Source: Marinomonas lutimaris (GTDB lineage: Bacteria > Pseudomonadota > Gammaproteobacteria > Pseudomonadales > Marinomonadaceae). From it: a DNA stretch of 64,000 nt. The DNA lies in the NCBI RefSeq assembly GCF_019426345.1, contig NZ_JAHLLW010000002.1:124001-188000 (forward strand), given 5' to 3'. The notes below the pieces were generated by a model. The model searched no databases. It worked only from the letters and a program-made list of their open reading frames with translations, and was not told the DNA's origin. Below are positions 45,972 to 56,616 of this stretch, one piece after another. The position numbers and the translations under genes are program-made. Each line of letters starts with the position of its first letter. Position 1 is the first letter of the stretch.

Positions 45972-47177
45972 TTATTTTTTACTAGGGGCTGGTTTTTTCT
46001 TTTTCTTCTTGTTGCTTGGTGAGCGAGCTTTTGTTTTTGCTTCAAGTCCCTCAATGCGGCCAAATTTAATGTTGGCTTGCATAAAGCGTTGAATCTTTTC
46101 AATCATTGGCAAGTCGTTGATATCAATCAACGAAATACAATCGCCCGGTGCGCCTTCACGTGAAGCACGTCCAGCACGGTGGATGTAAGAGTCAGCTTTA
46201 CGTGGAAGGCGAAGGTTGATTACCGTATTGATTTCAGGAAGGTCTATTCCGCGTGATGCAACGTCAGTTGCAACTAATACTTGCAAGCGTCCGCGCTTCA
46301 TTTGTTTCATGTGTTCGCTGCGGTCGCCTTGTTTCATTTCGCCATGCAAACCGTCACACATCAAACCCATTTTACGGATGCGTTGAACCCATATGTCAAC
46401 ATGCTCGCGGTTGGAAACAAATAATACCGCTTGCTGAACGCGCTCTTGTGTTAACAGGTGTTTCAGTACGGCTTCTTTATGTTCTTCGCCATCTACGCGG
46501 TAGGCGATTTGTCGAATTTGGCTCGGTACTGTGCGGGATGATTCACCTAGGCGAATTTGTTGTGTCTCGCTGTTTAGTAGGGCGCTGGCAAAACGTCCCA
46601 TTTTTTCGCCTTCTAGAGTTGCAGAGAACATCAAGGTTTGGTGTTCTTTTGGTAGTTCTTTAGCGATGTGGTTAATGGCGCTAACAAAGCCCATGTCTAA
46701 CATGCGGTCAGCTTCGTCGATCACAAAATAAGACACATCGGTTAGATCAAGCCATTGTTTCTCGTCTAATTCAACTAATCGACCCGGTGTCGCAACCAGA
46801 ATGTCACATGGCTCACTCAGTTGCTGCTGCTGCATACCATAAGGTGTGCCGCCAATAATGAGGTGAGATTGAATACGAGTGTGTTGTGTTAGTTGCTCTA
46901 CTACATTAAAAATTTGACGTGCTAGCTCGCGGCTTGGTGCCAAAATCAATACTTTTGGTGCGGTGGTGGATTGCTCATCACGGTCAAGAATATGCTGAAT
47001 AGCTGGCGCACAGAAGGCGATGGTTTTGCCCGTGCCAGTCGGGGCAGTTGCAAGTAGGTCAGAACCCTCTAAGGCGATTGGTATAGCTTGTTCTTGGATT
47101 TCTGTCGGGGTTTCAAAGCCAAGATCACTAATGGCTTGTTCTATGGTGAAATCCAAATCTAATTCAGCAAATGACAT
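45972..47177 (-). CDS. srmB: DEAD-box RNA helicase, SrmB-like
   Basis: The 401-residue helicase has APTGTGKT (motif I), VIDEADRM (II), FSATLE (III) and HRAGRASREG (VI). The basic tail is very rich in Lys. The N-terminal SFAELDLD resembles SrmB, a 50S assembly helicase, but RhlE-type members are similar, so the symbol is tentative. The start ATG 47177 is preferred (GAGAG upstream); the frame is open to 47213. Confidence 0.88.
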   Translation of the reverse strand: MSFAELDLDFTIEQAISDLGFETPTEIQEQAIPIALEGSDLLATAPTGTGKTIAFCAPAIQHILDRDEQSTTAPKVLILAPSRELARQIFNVVEQLTQHTRIQSHLIIGGTPYGMQQQQLSEPCDILVATPGRLVELDEKQWLDLTDVSYFVIDEADRMLDMGFVSAINHIAKELPKEHQTLMFSATLEGEKMGRFASALLNSETQQIRLGESSRTVPSQIRQIAYRVDGEEHKEAVLKHLLTQERVQQAVLFVSNREHVDIWVQRIRKMGLMCDGLHGEMKQGDRSEHMKQMKRGRLQVLVATDVASRGIDLPEINTVINLRLPRKADSYIHRAGRASREGAPGDCISLIDINDLPMIEKIQRFMQANIKFGRIEGLEAKTKARSPSNKKKKKKPAPSKK

Positions 47178-47408
47178 GTAAACTCTCTGTAGCGGGATAA
47201 GTGGTACGACCAACTATGATTGTCATAAATTAACTATGAAAATCATAATGAATTTGGGCGTATGACCACTATAATGGACTGTATTAATAGTCATGATACC
47301 TTGTTTTCTGAGGATTCGAAATCTAAACCTCTGATGATGGCTTGATAAGTTAGACCCTTTGTACGCTTTGCTCTAAAATACCAACAAATATTTATAAGAA
47401 GACACGTT

Positions 47409-47969
47409 ATGCTGCTATCAGATGAATTGGTCACTACCCAAACAATGGCATGGGTAAAAGAGTTTATTGTGGCGTTAAATGTTTGCCCTTTTGCTAAACG
47501 GGAAGTGGAGCGGGATAGCGTACGTTGTATGGTATTGCGATCAAAGAAAATGGATGTAGCGCTAGAAGAGTTAATAGCGGAAGTTCAATGGCTGGATGAG
47601 CATCCAGAGACAGAAACGACGCTGCTGATTTTTCCGACCTTATTTAAGGATTTTCATCGTTACTTAGACTTTGTTGAAACGGCTGAAAACCTTATGTTCG
47701 ATCAAGGTTGTGAAGGGGTTTATCAATTGGCAACTTTTCACCCTGATTATTGTTTTTCAGGCGCAGAGCCAGATGATGTATCCAATTATACCAACCGTTC
47801 GCCTTATCCAATGTTGCATCTTTTAAGAGAGGCTAGTGTTGATAAAGCGATTGAGTTCTATGGCGATACGACTGAGATACCGAATCAAAATATTGAGAAA
47901 ATGGAAGGGCTTGGGAGATCCAAGTTAGAGGCTATATTTACTGGTTGTATGAAAGCGGATAACGATTAA
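47409..47969 (+). CDS. DUF1415 family protein
   Basis: A 186-residue soluble protein. The pattern of DUF1415 is clear: WVKEFIVALNVCPFAKRE near the start and FHPDYCFSGAEPDDVSNYTNRSPYPMLHLLRE in the middle. The function of the family is unknown. It is divergent from the helicase gene. The ATG is 8-9 nt after AAGA. Confidence 0.9.
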   Translation: MLLSDELVTTQTMAWVKEFIVALNVCPFAKREVERDSVRCMVLRSKKMDVALEELIAEVQWLDEHPETETTLLIFPTLFKDFHRYLDFVETAENLMFDQGCEGVYQLATFHPDYCFSGAEPDDVSNYTNRSPYPMLHLLREASVDKAIEFYGDTTEIPNQNIEKMEGLGRSKLEAIFTGCMKADND

Positions 47970-48046
47970 ATTAAGATTTCAAAATATCTATATGCGCAGA
48001 CATGTGAAGTGCGTATAGTTCGAAAAAATTGCTTGCCGGAGAACTC

Positions 48047-48880
48047 ATGGCTACACAAATCGGGCGCTTAAATACATTAAGAGTCGTTAAAGAGAAAGAT
48101 TTTGGTGTGTATTTAGACGCCGACCAATTAGGCGAAATTTTGCTTCCTAAGCGTTACGTACCAAAAGGTGTGACGGTGGATGATGAAGTCGAAGTTTTCG
48201 TTTATTTGGATTCAGATGATAAGTTGATTTCAACTACTGAATTCCCTAAAGCTCAAGTTGGGGAATTTGCTGCATTAACGGCAATAGCAGTAAACCAAGT
48301 TGGAGCGTTTTTTGATTGGGGGTTACCTAAAGATTTATTGGTGCCTTTTAGTCAGCAGAAAAACCGTGTAGAAGAAGGTGAAACACATTTGCTTTTCATC
48401 TACCTAGATCAAACGACAAATCGTATTGTCGCGACTACCAAAGTGGATGCTTTGTTGAACCGCGAAGAAGCGCCGTATCGCGTAGGTGATAAGGTCTCTA
48501 TCATTATTGGCGATAAAACCAATATTGGCTTTAAGTGTGTTATCGATAATCGCTTTTGGGGTGTTTTGTTTTTTGAAGATGCGTTTAGGCAGCTTCGTAA
48601 AGGCGAAAAGACGGTTGGTTTTATAAAGCAGATGCGTGAAGACGGCAAGATCGATTTGAGCTTGCAAGAAGTCGGTTACAAGAAAGTACGCAATATCTTG
48701 GATGATATTCTGGATTACTTAGATGCTCATGGTGGTGAATCTCCATTGACCGACAAGGCGTCACCAGAGGCCATTTATGCCGTGTTTAAAGTAAGTAAAG
48801 CAACCTATAAAAAAGCATTAGGTGCGCTTTATAAAGAGAAGAAAATTCTTCTTACCAAAGAGAAAATTTCTAAAATCTAG
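48047..48880 (+). CDS. CvfB-like S1-domain RNA-binding protein
   Basis: The 277-residue protein has tandem S1-like OB folds and a C-terminal winged helix, as in CvfB (YitL). MATQIGRLNTLRVVKEKDFGVYLD and GAFFDWGLPKDLLVPF mark the first two domains. The segment SPEAIYAVFKVSKATYKKALGALYKEKKI is the winged helix. ATG 48047 is preferred (GGAG 5 nt upstream); the TTG at 48029 is in frame but has no site. It probably binds RNA and tunes translation or virulence-type functions, known from Staphylococcus; the target here is unknown. Confidence 0.9.
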   Translation: MATQIGRLNTLRVVKEKDFGVYLDADQLGEILLPKRYVPKGVTVDDEVEVFVYLDSDDKLISTTEFPKAQVGEFAALTAIAVNQVGAFFDWGLPKDLLVPFSQQKNRVEEGETHLLFIYLDQTTNRIVATTKVDALLNREEAPYRVGDKVSIIIGDKTNIGFKCVIDNRFWGVLFFEDAFRQLRKGEKTVGFIKQMREDGKIDLSLQEVGYKKVRNILDDILDYLDAHGGESPLTDKASPEAIYAVFKVSKATYKKALGALYKEKKILLTKEKISKI

Positions 48881-48895
48881 CTTGCATTGATCAAT

Positions 48896-48932
48896 AAAAA
48901 AGCTGCTAAGGAAGACTTAGCAGCTTTTTTTT
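48896..48932. terminator. bidirectional terminator
   Basis: A perfect 15-bp stem (AAAAAAGCTGCTAAG) with a 5-nt loop and A/T runs on both sides separates the converging CvfB-like and PanE-like genes. The stop codon of the latter lies inside the stem. Confidence 0.92.
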
Positions 48933-49853
48933 GACCTCTTCACGCTGTTCTGCACAAGCAACACCATCGAAAAGCAAACGCTGTACTGGTAGTTCAATAG
49001 GGCTGTTGTTAAGTAAAAAACCTGATATAAAGCTGTTTTCGGTTTGGCGCTGTAATCGAATATCTTCATGCATTGAAGATCGATTTAAGCGAGTAAGTTG
49101 AGCAATAGTGTGCACCCGGTTTTTGAGATTTTCTTGGGTGAGGTGTTGGCTTTGTTGTGAATAACTAAATTTCGGATGAGTAAAGACGTTTGATAATTCA
49201 GACAGAGTTGCATCGATTAGCGGCTTAAATTCATCATTGAGAATATCGCCATTATGAATGTTGAAAATTGCAGTGATTGGATTGATTACTGCGTTAACGG
49301 CGAGTTTTTCGATCATTCTTTGGTGAATGTTAGCAACTGTTAGGCTCTCAATTGGAAAGGTCTTTGCTGGTGTCGTTTGTCGCCATTCACCAAAGTAGCT
49401 GTCACCTAAACCTGTGTGTTTGATATGGTTCGCTTCAATTTTTAAAACGCCTTCACTGGTTGTTCCGGCCCATAGGGTTTGTGTGTCTAATAAAATGCTT
49501 TGAAGTTCTTCTTGTGCACCTATGCCATTGCATAGGCAAGCGACGTCCGCATCGTCACTAACATGAGCTGCTACTTGGGCAAATGCATTTTTAAGATCGA
49601 AAGACTTGGTGCAAATTAGTATCTTGTCATATTGTTCGGTAAGCTCCTCTGCTTTGAAGCTTTTGATCTTATGTTTAGAAATAGAAACTTGTTGTTGACC
49701 GTCTTCATCGGTTAATGATTCTAGGGTGATTTTTTTTCCCGGACTCTCCGATCGATACACTAGATGGACTTTATTGCCGAGTTTTTCTAGCTTACAGGCC
49801 CAAAAAAGACCGATAGCGCCAGCGCCGATGACTAACCAAGGCGTATTCTTCAT
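48906..49853 (-). CDS. PanE/ApbA family 2-ketopantoate reductase-like protein
   Basis: A 315-residue NADPH-dependent reductase. The nucleotide motif GAGAIGLFWACKL is at the N-terminus, and the catalytic-Lys segment is MIEKLAVNAVINPITA. The enzyme reduces ketopantoate to pantoate for coenzyme A, but several paralogues with other substrates exist. It is divergent from the YajQ gene. Confidence 0.85.
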   Translation of the reverse strand: MKNTPWLVIGAGAIGLFWACKLEKLGNKVHLVYRSESPGKKITLESLTDEDGQQQVSISKHKIKSFKAEELTEQYDKILICTKSFDLKNAFAQVAAHVSDDADVACLCNGIGAQEELQSILLDTQTLWAGTTSEGVLKIEANHIKHTGLGDSYFGEWRQTTPAKTFPIESLTVANIHQRMIEKLAVNAVINPITAIFNIHNGDILNDEFKPLIDATLSELSNVFTHPKFSYSQQSQHLTQENLKNRVHTIAQLTRLNRSSMHEDIRLQRQTENSFISGFLLNNSPIELPVQRLLFDGVACAEQREEVKKKLLSLP

Positions 49854-49936
49854 AATAGGTTTCCATTAGGTGTTTTATTTCAATCCCTGTTATTATCGCC
49901 CCAAAATACATTATTGGAAATGCAAAGGAGCAGAAA

Positions 49937-50422
49937 ATGCCATCATTTGACGTAGTATCTGAGTTAGATTGGCACGAAGTCACTAACGCAGTCGATCAGG
50001 CAAACAGAGAGATTACAACGCGTTATGACTTTAAAGGCGTAAAAGCGCACTACGAAATTAAAGACAAAAAAAGCGTCGTCATGGAGGCTGAGGCAGAACC
50101 TCAACTTCGCCAGATGTCTGATATTTTAAATCAAAAATTGGTTAGCCGTGGCATTGATTTAAAAAGTTTAGAAAAAGAAGATGTGATTAAGGGGAATATG
50201 CGCGCCTCCCAAGCGGTTAAGATGAAAGAAGGTCTTGAAACAGACGAAGCAAAAAAAATCGTTAAAATGATCAAAGATAGCAAAGCGAAAGTTCAAGCGC
50301 AGATCCAAGGTGACCAGCTTCGCGTTACTGGTAAAAAACGAGATGATCTTCAACAAGTGATGGCGTTGCTGCGTGGTGCTGAGTTGGCTCAGCCAGTTCA
50401 ATTTACCAATTTTAGAGATTAA
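49937..50422 (+). CDS. YajQ family cyclic di-GMP-binding protein
   Basis: The 161-residue protein begins PSFDVVSELDWHEVTNAVDQ and has NREITTRYDFKG, the conserved YajQ core with two ferredoxin-like halves. In Xanthomonas a YajQ homologue binds cyclic di-GMP and acts as a transcription co-factor; the family was earlier called a nucleotide-binding protein. It lies within 8 kb of a diguanylate cyclase and 4 kb of an EAL protein. Confidence 0.95.
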   Translation: MPSFDVVSELDWHEVTNAVDQANREITTRYDFKGVKAHYEIKDKKSVVMEAEAEPQLRQMSDILNQKLVSRGIDLKSLEKEDVIKGNMRASQAVKMKEGLETDEAKKIVKMIKDSKAKVQAQIQGDQLRVTGKKRDDLQQVMALLRGAELAQPVQFTNFRD

Positions 50423-50465
50423 ATTTATTTTAAGAGTCGCTGCCTATTGTTAGGTGGCGGCCCCT

Positions 50466-50786
50466 TCACTTTTTTATTGGCTTCTCATTTATGGTTAATT
50501 TGTTACCCACAATGACCCAACCTTCTTTTTCTAACTTTTCTTTTTGTCTTAAATAGCCGTCCGTGTTTTCGCCAAAGCTAATGCGACGTTGAGCATTCAC
50601 GACTCTATACCATGGCAGTTTGGTGTCTTTAGGTAGATTTTTCATTAAACTGCCAACTTGTCTTGCATAACCTGGAAAACCCGCTAGTTTTGCAAGTTCT
50701 CCGTAAGCAATGCATTCGCCCTTAGGGATTTCACTTAAAATATGAAACACCTGAGATTTAAATCTATCTATCGGTTGATTCGTCAT
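50466..50786 (-). CDS. alkyltransferase-like (ATL) protein
   Basis: The 106-residue protein matches the C-terminal DNA-binding half of O6-alkylguanine DNA alkyltransferase, but the catalytic Cys of the PCHR motif is replaced by Trp59 (PWYRVV). That is the diagnostic ATL feature: it binds alkylated guanine without repairing it and hands it to nucleotide excision repair. RQVGSLM supplies the Arg finger. It is a stand-alone gene, convergent with YajQ. Confidence 0.92.
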   Translation of the reverse strand: MTNQPIDRFKSQVFHILSEIPKGECIAYGELAKLAGFPGYARQVGSLMKNLPKDTKLPWYRVVNAQRRISFGENTDGYLRQKEKLEKEGWVIVGNKLTINEKPIKK

Positions 50787-50833
50787 TTTTTGCCCTTAGA
50801 TAAATAGCTACATTTAAAATAAAGAAGGTAAAT

Positions 50834-51313
50834 ATGAGATTTGCACTTTTGCTTTTCATACTCATTCCCGTTATTGAGCTATCCGTATTAATAAAAGTTG
50901 GTAGTCAAATTGGTGCATTAGCAACAGTTGGTTTGGTATTCCTGACAGCTATTTTAGGCGTGACCTTAATTCGTAAGCAAGGCTTAGAAACATCTCTTAA
51001 AGCGCAAGAGAAAATGCGCCGCGGCGAGTTGCCAGCCTCTGAAGTTGCAGAAGGGGTTATGCTGATTTTTGCAGGCTTGTGCTTATTAATGCCAGGTTTT
51101 GTGACAGATATTATTGGTGGTTTATTATTAATTCCACCATTGCGCAAATTATTTGCGGCAGGTCTATTGGTGAATTTCGTTGCATCCATGGTTAAAAAAG
51201 GATCTAAATGGGCTCCGAATGGATCTTATGGTGCTCAACCTCAAGGCGAAACCATTGACGGCGAGTACTCGAAAGAACCTAAAGATGACAATGACTTAAT
51301 AGATAAAAAATAA
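50834..51313 (+). CDS. fxsA: FxsA family membrane protein
   Basis: A 159-residue inner-membrane protein with three or four helices and the FxsA start LLFILIPVIELSVLIKVG. In E. coli FxsA alleviates exclusion of phage T7 by F plasmid; its normal function is unclear. It lies just upstream of groES, an arrangement seen in other Gammaproteobacteria. Confidence 0.92.
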   Translation: MRFALLLFILIPVIELSVLIKVGSQIGALATVGLVFLTAILGVTLIRKQGLETSLKAQEKMRRGELPASEVAEGVMLIFAGLCLLMPGFVTDIIGGLLLIPPLRKLFAAGLLVNFVASMVKKGSKWAPNGSYGAQPQGETIDGEYSKEPKDDNDLIDKK

Positions 51314-51325
51314 TTTAATTTAAGG

Positions 51326-51353
51326 GTTGAAATCGGTATGTATAGCCGTATAT
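51326..51353 (+). promoter_or_regulatory. possible heat-shock (sigma-32) promoter of groES-groEL
   Basis: GTTGAAA, 13 nt, then CCGTATAT resembles the sigma-32 consensus CTTGAAA-N13-CCCCATNT. The position is about 90 nt before the groES start. No CIRCE operator is seen. Confidence 0.4.
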
Positions 51354-51372
51354 AGAACCTTGTTAAAGATTC

Positions 51373-51415
51373 CTACTATGTATGCAGTAGGGTTATCCAG
51401 CCAGGGGAGTCCTGG
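51373..51415 (+). other. two hairpins in the groES 5' leader
   Basis: CCTACT/AGTAGG and CCAGG/CCTGG form two short hairpins in the leader, 30-70 nt before groES. Neither covers the GGAGAG ribosome site directly. Confidence 0.35.
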
Positions 51416-51443
51416 TATCGTTTTTAATTGGAGAGATTGATCA

Positions 51444-51734
51444 ATGAATATTCGTCCTTTGCACGATCGTGTCGTTGTTCGACGTAAAGAAGAAGAAACA
51501 ACAACTGCATCTGGTATCGTCCTGCCCGGATCTGCTAAAGAAAAGCCTACTCAAGGCGAGGTTTTGGCTGTTGGCACTGGCCGTATTCAATCAAATGGCG
51601 ATGTGCAAGCTTTAGCCGTTAAAGTTGGTGATACTGTGTTGTTTGGCCAATACTCCGGCCAAACCGTTAAAATCGAAGGTGATGAGCTACTTATCATGAA
51701 GGAAGACGAAATTTACGGCATTGTTGAAGCCTAA
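51444..51734 (+). CDS. groS: co-chaperonin GroES
   Basis: The 96-residue protein starts [14 protein letters not shown] and has the mobile loop near residues 15-34 ([13 protein letters not shown]). It caps the GroEL ring. The GGAGAG site before ATG 51444 is strong. The groEL gene follows 59 nt later in the same operon. Confidence 0.98.
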
Positions 51735-51766
51735 ATTTCCTCCTGTAGCTCTATTACGATTCATAG

Positions 51767-53437
<1,671 letters not shown>

Positions 53438-53464
53438 TCCTTCTCTAACTCATTGATAATAAAG

Positions 53465-53495
53465 AAAACCTCGCTATTTGGCGGGGTTTTTTTTT
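53465..53495 (+). terminator. terminator of the groES-groEL operon
   Basis: AAAACCTCGC pairs with GCGGGGTTTT (one wobble) around a 6-nt loop, followed by a T tract. Confidence 0.92.
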
Positions 53496-53553
53496 AAATT
53501 AATTTTCATGCTAATGAGTGTTATTCTTGGTCTTTGTATTAGGGTTTTTCTAA

Positions 53554-54276
53554 ATGGATGTGTTGTCACAAAAGGTGTTGTTGGAGTTGGTTGAATCTAA
53601 ACGATTTGGGGTTGAGTATCAGCCCATTGTGGAACTGAAAACGGGCGATGTGTTCGCGTATGAGGCTCTTTCAAGATTTAGGTCTGTGGCTGGTGAATTA
53701 ATAAGGCCCGATTATGTGTATGCTGCGCTACACGACAATCCATTGCTATTATTTCAGGTTGAGCTCGCTCAAAAAAAGATACAGTTGGAGCATCTATCCA
53801 ATTCAGAAAATGTTTTTGTTAATTTAGATCAAGATGCTTTTTATGCCTGCGGACAGGATTCAGAAGATAACCCTTTTGTTGATCTGATACAGTCAGCGGG
53901 GCGAGGTCGAGTGGTAGTTGAATTAATAGAAAACTCTGAAATGAGTGATGCTCTAATGAGTTTATCTATGATTGAGTTGTTTAATGGGTTGGGTATTCGT
54001 ACTGCATTGGATGATTTGTGTAATCCAAAATCTATGCTATCTGTTGCGGTGTTGCAGCTAGTGGAGTGGGTAAAGTTGGATAAATGTGTGCTAGAGCAGA
54101 GATTAGATGCTAATTTTATGGTGTTTGTATCAAAGATCATAGAATTTGCTCATGCTACAGGTAAGCAAGTTATTCTTGAGGGAGTGGAAGTGCAGGATGA
54201 CTTAGCTTTTGCTCGAAAGATAGGTGTGGATTTTGTGCAAGGGTTTTATTTTCGAGATGGTTTCTTAAGTCATTAG
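53554..54276 (+). CDS. EAL-domain protein (probable cyclic di-GMP phosphodiesterase)
   Basis: A 240-residue protein that is just an EAL domain. The signature is Y-E37-A38-L39-S-R-F. The other catalytic segments are FVNLDQDAF, VVELIENS, ALDDL, VKLDK, EGVE and QGFYF. All metal and catalytic residues seem present, so it may be active; ELIEN replaces the more usual ELTES. No sensor domain is attached. It stands between groEL and fimV. Confidence 0.9.
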   Translation: MDVLSQKVLLELVESKRFGVEYQPIVELKTGDVFAYEALSRFRSVAGELIRPDYVYAALHDNPLLLFQVELAQKKIQLEHLSNSENVFVNLDQDAFYACGQDSEDNPFVDLIQSAGRGRVVVELIENSEMSDALMSLSMIELFNGLGIRTALDDLCNPKSMLSVAVLQLVEWVKLDKCVLEQRLDANFMVFVSKIIEFAHATGKQVILEGVEVQDDLAFARKIGVDFVQGFYFRDGFLSH

Positions 54277-54423
54277 GGGGAAAAAATGTATTGCTTTTGC
54301 GTTTTTTATCTTTCTCTTGCGTTTAGTGCAAACCATTGATTCTAAAGCTATTGATAAATGGTCACCTGTGTAAGATACTTGTTTAGATATTTATGTCCAT
54401 AATTTGTAAATAAAGGGAAGCTT

Positions 54424-56616
54424 ATGCTCAGAAAAACCCTCGTTAGTATTGCTGTGTCAGGTGCGCTATATGTGTCCAGCAGTTACGCATTGGAACTGGG
54501 TGAGTTGACCTCTCAATCAAATTTGGGCGAACCTTATCGCGGAAAAATTGAACTTTCTGATGTTGGGTCTTTGACAAATAACGATATATTGATTCGTTTG
54601 GGCAGTGAAAGTGAATTCCGCCAAGCTGGCTTTGCACAGACTAGAGTTCTATCTCAGTTGAAATTTGATGTCGTTCGCGATAACGGCAATCTTGTTGTTT
54701 CTGTTTCGTCTGATCAACCTTTACGGGTCGATGAGCTGCGTTTCGTATTGGCTGCCCGTTGGCCTAGTGGGCAGGTTGTTCGAGAATATCAAACACCATT
54801 AAATCAATCTGCTCTCGTTAAGAAATCTCAAAAAGAAGTGGTTCAATCTGTACCTGTTGCATCTGCTTCCGCTATATCTAGTCAAACAGTCTTCCGTAAA
54901 GCGACTATTGCTGCAGAGGAACTATCTTCTAAGGGTCAGCTTAATGTGGCCAAAGGAAATACGCTCTGGTCTATTGCAGGGCAAAATCGCCCCTCGAATC
55001 AGCTGACCATTTATCAAACAATGATGGCGATACAGGCACTTAATAAAGACGCTTTTTATTCAGATAATATAAATTTATTGAAGGAAGGTGCCATTCTGCG
55101 TTTGCCAACTCAGGATCAAATTGCACTTTTTAACAAAACAATTTCAGAGACAGAGTTTAAACGTCAGCATGATGCTTGGATGGCGCTAAAAGGTTCCAAC
55201 GGTAGTGCAGCTATAGAGCAGGCTCAGTTAAATACGCAAGCGAAAGCGAAAGCCGCGGCTAATGCGCCTGCAGCTGGCGGTGATAAGTTAACCTTAGCTT
55301 CTGGGCAGAGTTTATTGCCTGAAGGTGCAGCGAGCTCTAATACTGGGGATGACAGTAACGCAACACTAAGCGCTTTACAGAGTGAGCTGTCCGCTTCACA
55401 AGAGATGCTAGATAAAGAGCAGCGTGAAAAAGGCGAACTATCCGCTCAATTGGGTGATTTGAACAAACAGCTTGAAACTCTTGAACAGCTGATTAGTTTG
55501 AAAGATAAGCAAATGGCAGACTTGCAGCAGCAATTTGCTAGCGCTCAGCAGGCTCTTCAGGAACAAAAAAATACGGTAGATCAGCTTTTGGAAGCCGATC
55601 AAATTCGTCGAGAAAAAGAACAGGCAGAAAATAATTCAATTGTAAATAAGATATTCGGTAATCCAATTGTTGTATCAATTGGTGCGGTAGTCTTGTTACT
55701 GCTTGGTTTCTTGATAGGTTTGGTTATGCGTAGGGCTGGAAAGAAACAAGAGGAGCAAGAATCATCAAAAAAGGATGAATTTGATCTTTCGCCAGCCGCG
55801 GTGGCTGCTCCAGTCGCCGCCGTTGCGGTGGCCGATTATGCCCTAGACGATGAGCTCGAAGAAAAAGAAGAGTTAAAAGAAGAAGATCCTTTCGCATTTG
55901 ATTTTGATACACCGGATGAAGATGATGATCTTGAAGATTTCGGTTCTTTCGGAGAAGAGATTGCTTCTGTGGAGTTCACGGATCCAACGGTTGATGACGA
56001 AATGGATTTTTCTGATGATCCGGAAGATGAGCTTGAGGGCGCATCAGAAGACGACGCTATTGATGATGATATGTTTGCGTCTGATGATTTGCCAGATCCA
56101 GTGCTTGATCTTGATGAAGAAGATGAACTAGATGATTTGGAGGCCTTCGTTGAAGATGATATACCAACAATGACGCCGGAATCTGCTGAATCGATTGATG
56201 ATGAAGAAGTTGAAAGCGAAGAAGAGTCTTTTGTTTCGAGTTTGCTAAATGACGCAGATCAAGATGATGTTGATGAATCGTCTATTTTTAGTGGTGCTCC
56301 AAATGATTCCTTAGCTAATTCAATAGAAGAAACATTGGCGGAAGCTCAGCAAGAAGAAGATGAAATGGAAATTCCTTCATTTGGTGAGGCTGAAGCGGCC
56401 GCAGATGAAGAAGTTAGTGATGAAGAGGAAGAGTTCGATTTCTTTGATGCCAGCGGTGATGAAGTTGCAACCAAGCTAGATTTAGCAAGAGCCTATATGG
56501 ATATGGGGGATGAAGAGGGTGCACGAGTTATTCTGGATGATGTTATTGAGTCAGGTAATGAGCAGCAAATCGCTGAAGCACAGAATATGATGGAGCGAAT
56601 GTTCCCAAGTGACTAA
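54424..56616 (+). CDS. fimV: FimV-type peptidoglycan-binding membrane protein
   Basis: The 730-residue protein starts with a signal peptide (about 1-22) and the FimV N-terminal domain (LELGELTSQSNLGEPYRG). A LysM domain lies at about 175-240 (GNTLWSIAGQNRP). A coiled coil (about 315-405), one transmembrane helix (about 415-438) and a long acidic cytoplasmic part follow. It ends with the FimV C-terminal helix-repeat motif (KLDLARAYMDMGDEEGARVIL). In Pseudomonas FimV organises type IV pili and polar signalling. The gene sits directly before truA, the usual place, overlapping by 8 nt. Confidence 0.95.
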   Translation: MLRKTLVSIAVSGALYVSSSYALELGELTSQSNLGEPYRGKIELSDVGSLTNNDILIRLGSESEFRQAGFAQTRVLSQLKFDVVRDNGNLVVSVSSDQPLRVDELRFVLAARWPSGQVVREYQTPLNQSALVKKSQKEVVQSVPVASASAISSQTVFRKATIAAEELSSKGQLNVAKGNTLWSIAGQNRPSNQLTIYQTMMAIQALNKDAFYSDNINLLKEGAILRLPTQDQIALFNKTISETEFKRQHDAWMALKGSNGSAAIEQAQLNTQAKAKAAANAPAAGGDKLTLASGQSLLPEGAASSNTGDDSNATLSALQSELSASQEMLDKEQREKGELSAQLGDLNKQLETLEQLISLKDKQMADLQQQFASAQQALQEQKNTVDQLLEADQIRREKEQAENNSIVNKIFGNPIVVSIGAVVLLLLGFLIGLVMRRAGKKQEEQESSKKDEFDLSPAAVAAPVAAVAVADYALDDELEEKEELKEEDPFAFDFDTPDEDDDLEDFGSFGEEIASVEFTDPTVDDEMDFSDDPEDELEGASEDDAIDDDMFASDDLPDPVLDLDEEDELDDLEAFVEDDIPTMTPESAESIDDEEVESEEESFVSSLLNDADQDDVDESSIFSGAPNDSLANSIEETLAEAQQEEDEMEIPSFGEAEAAADEEVSDEEEEFDFFDASGDEVATKLDLARAYMDMGDEEGARVILDDVIESGNEQQIAEAQNMMERMFPSD

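Noticed and set aside
47214..47330. Loose inverted and direct repeats (ATGATT/AATCAT, ATGAC/GTCAT) between the helicase and DUF1415 genes
   Set aside because: Arms are short and poorly matched; the AT-rich sequence makes such matches likely by chance.
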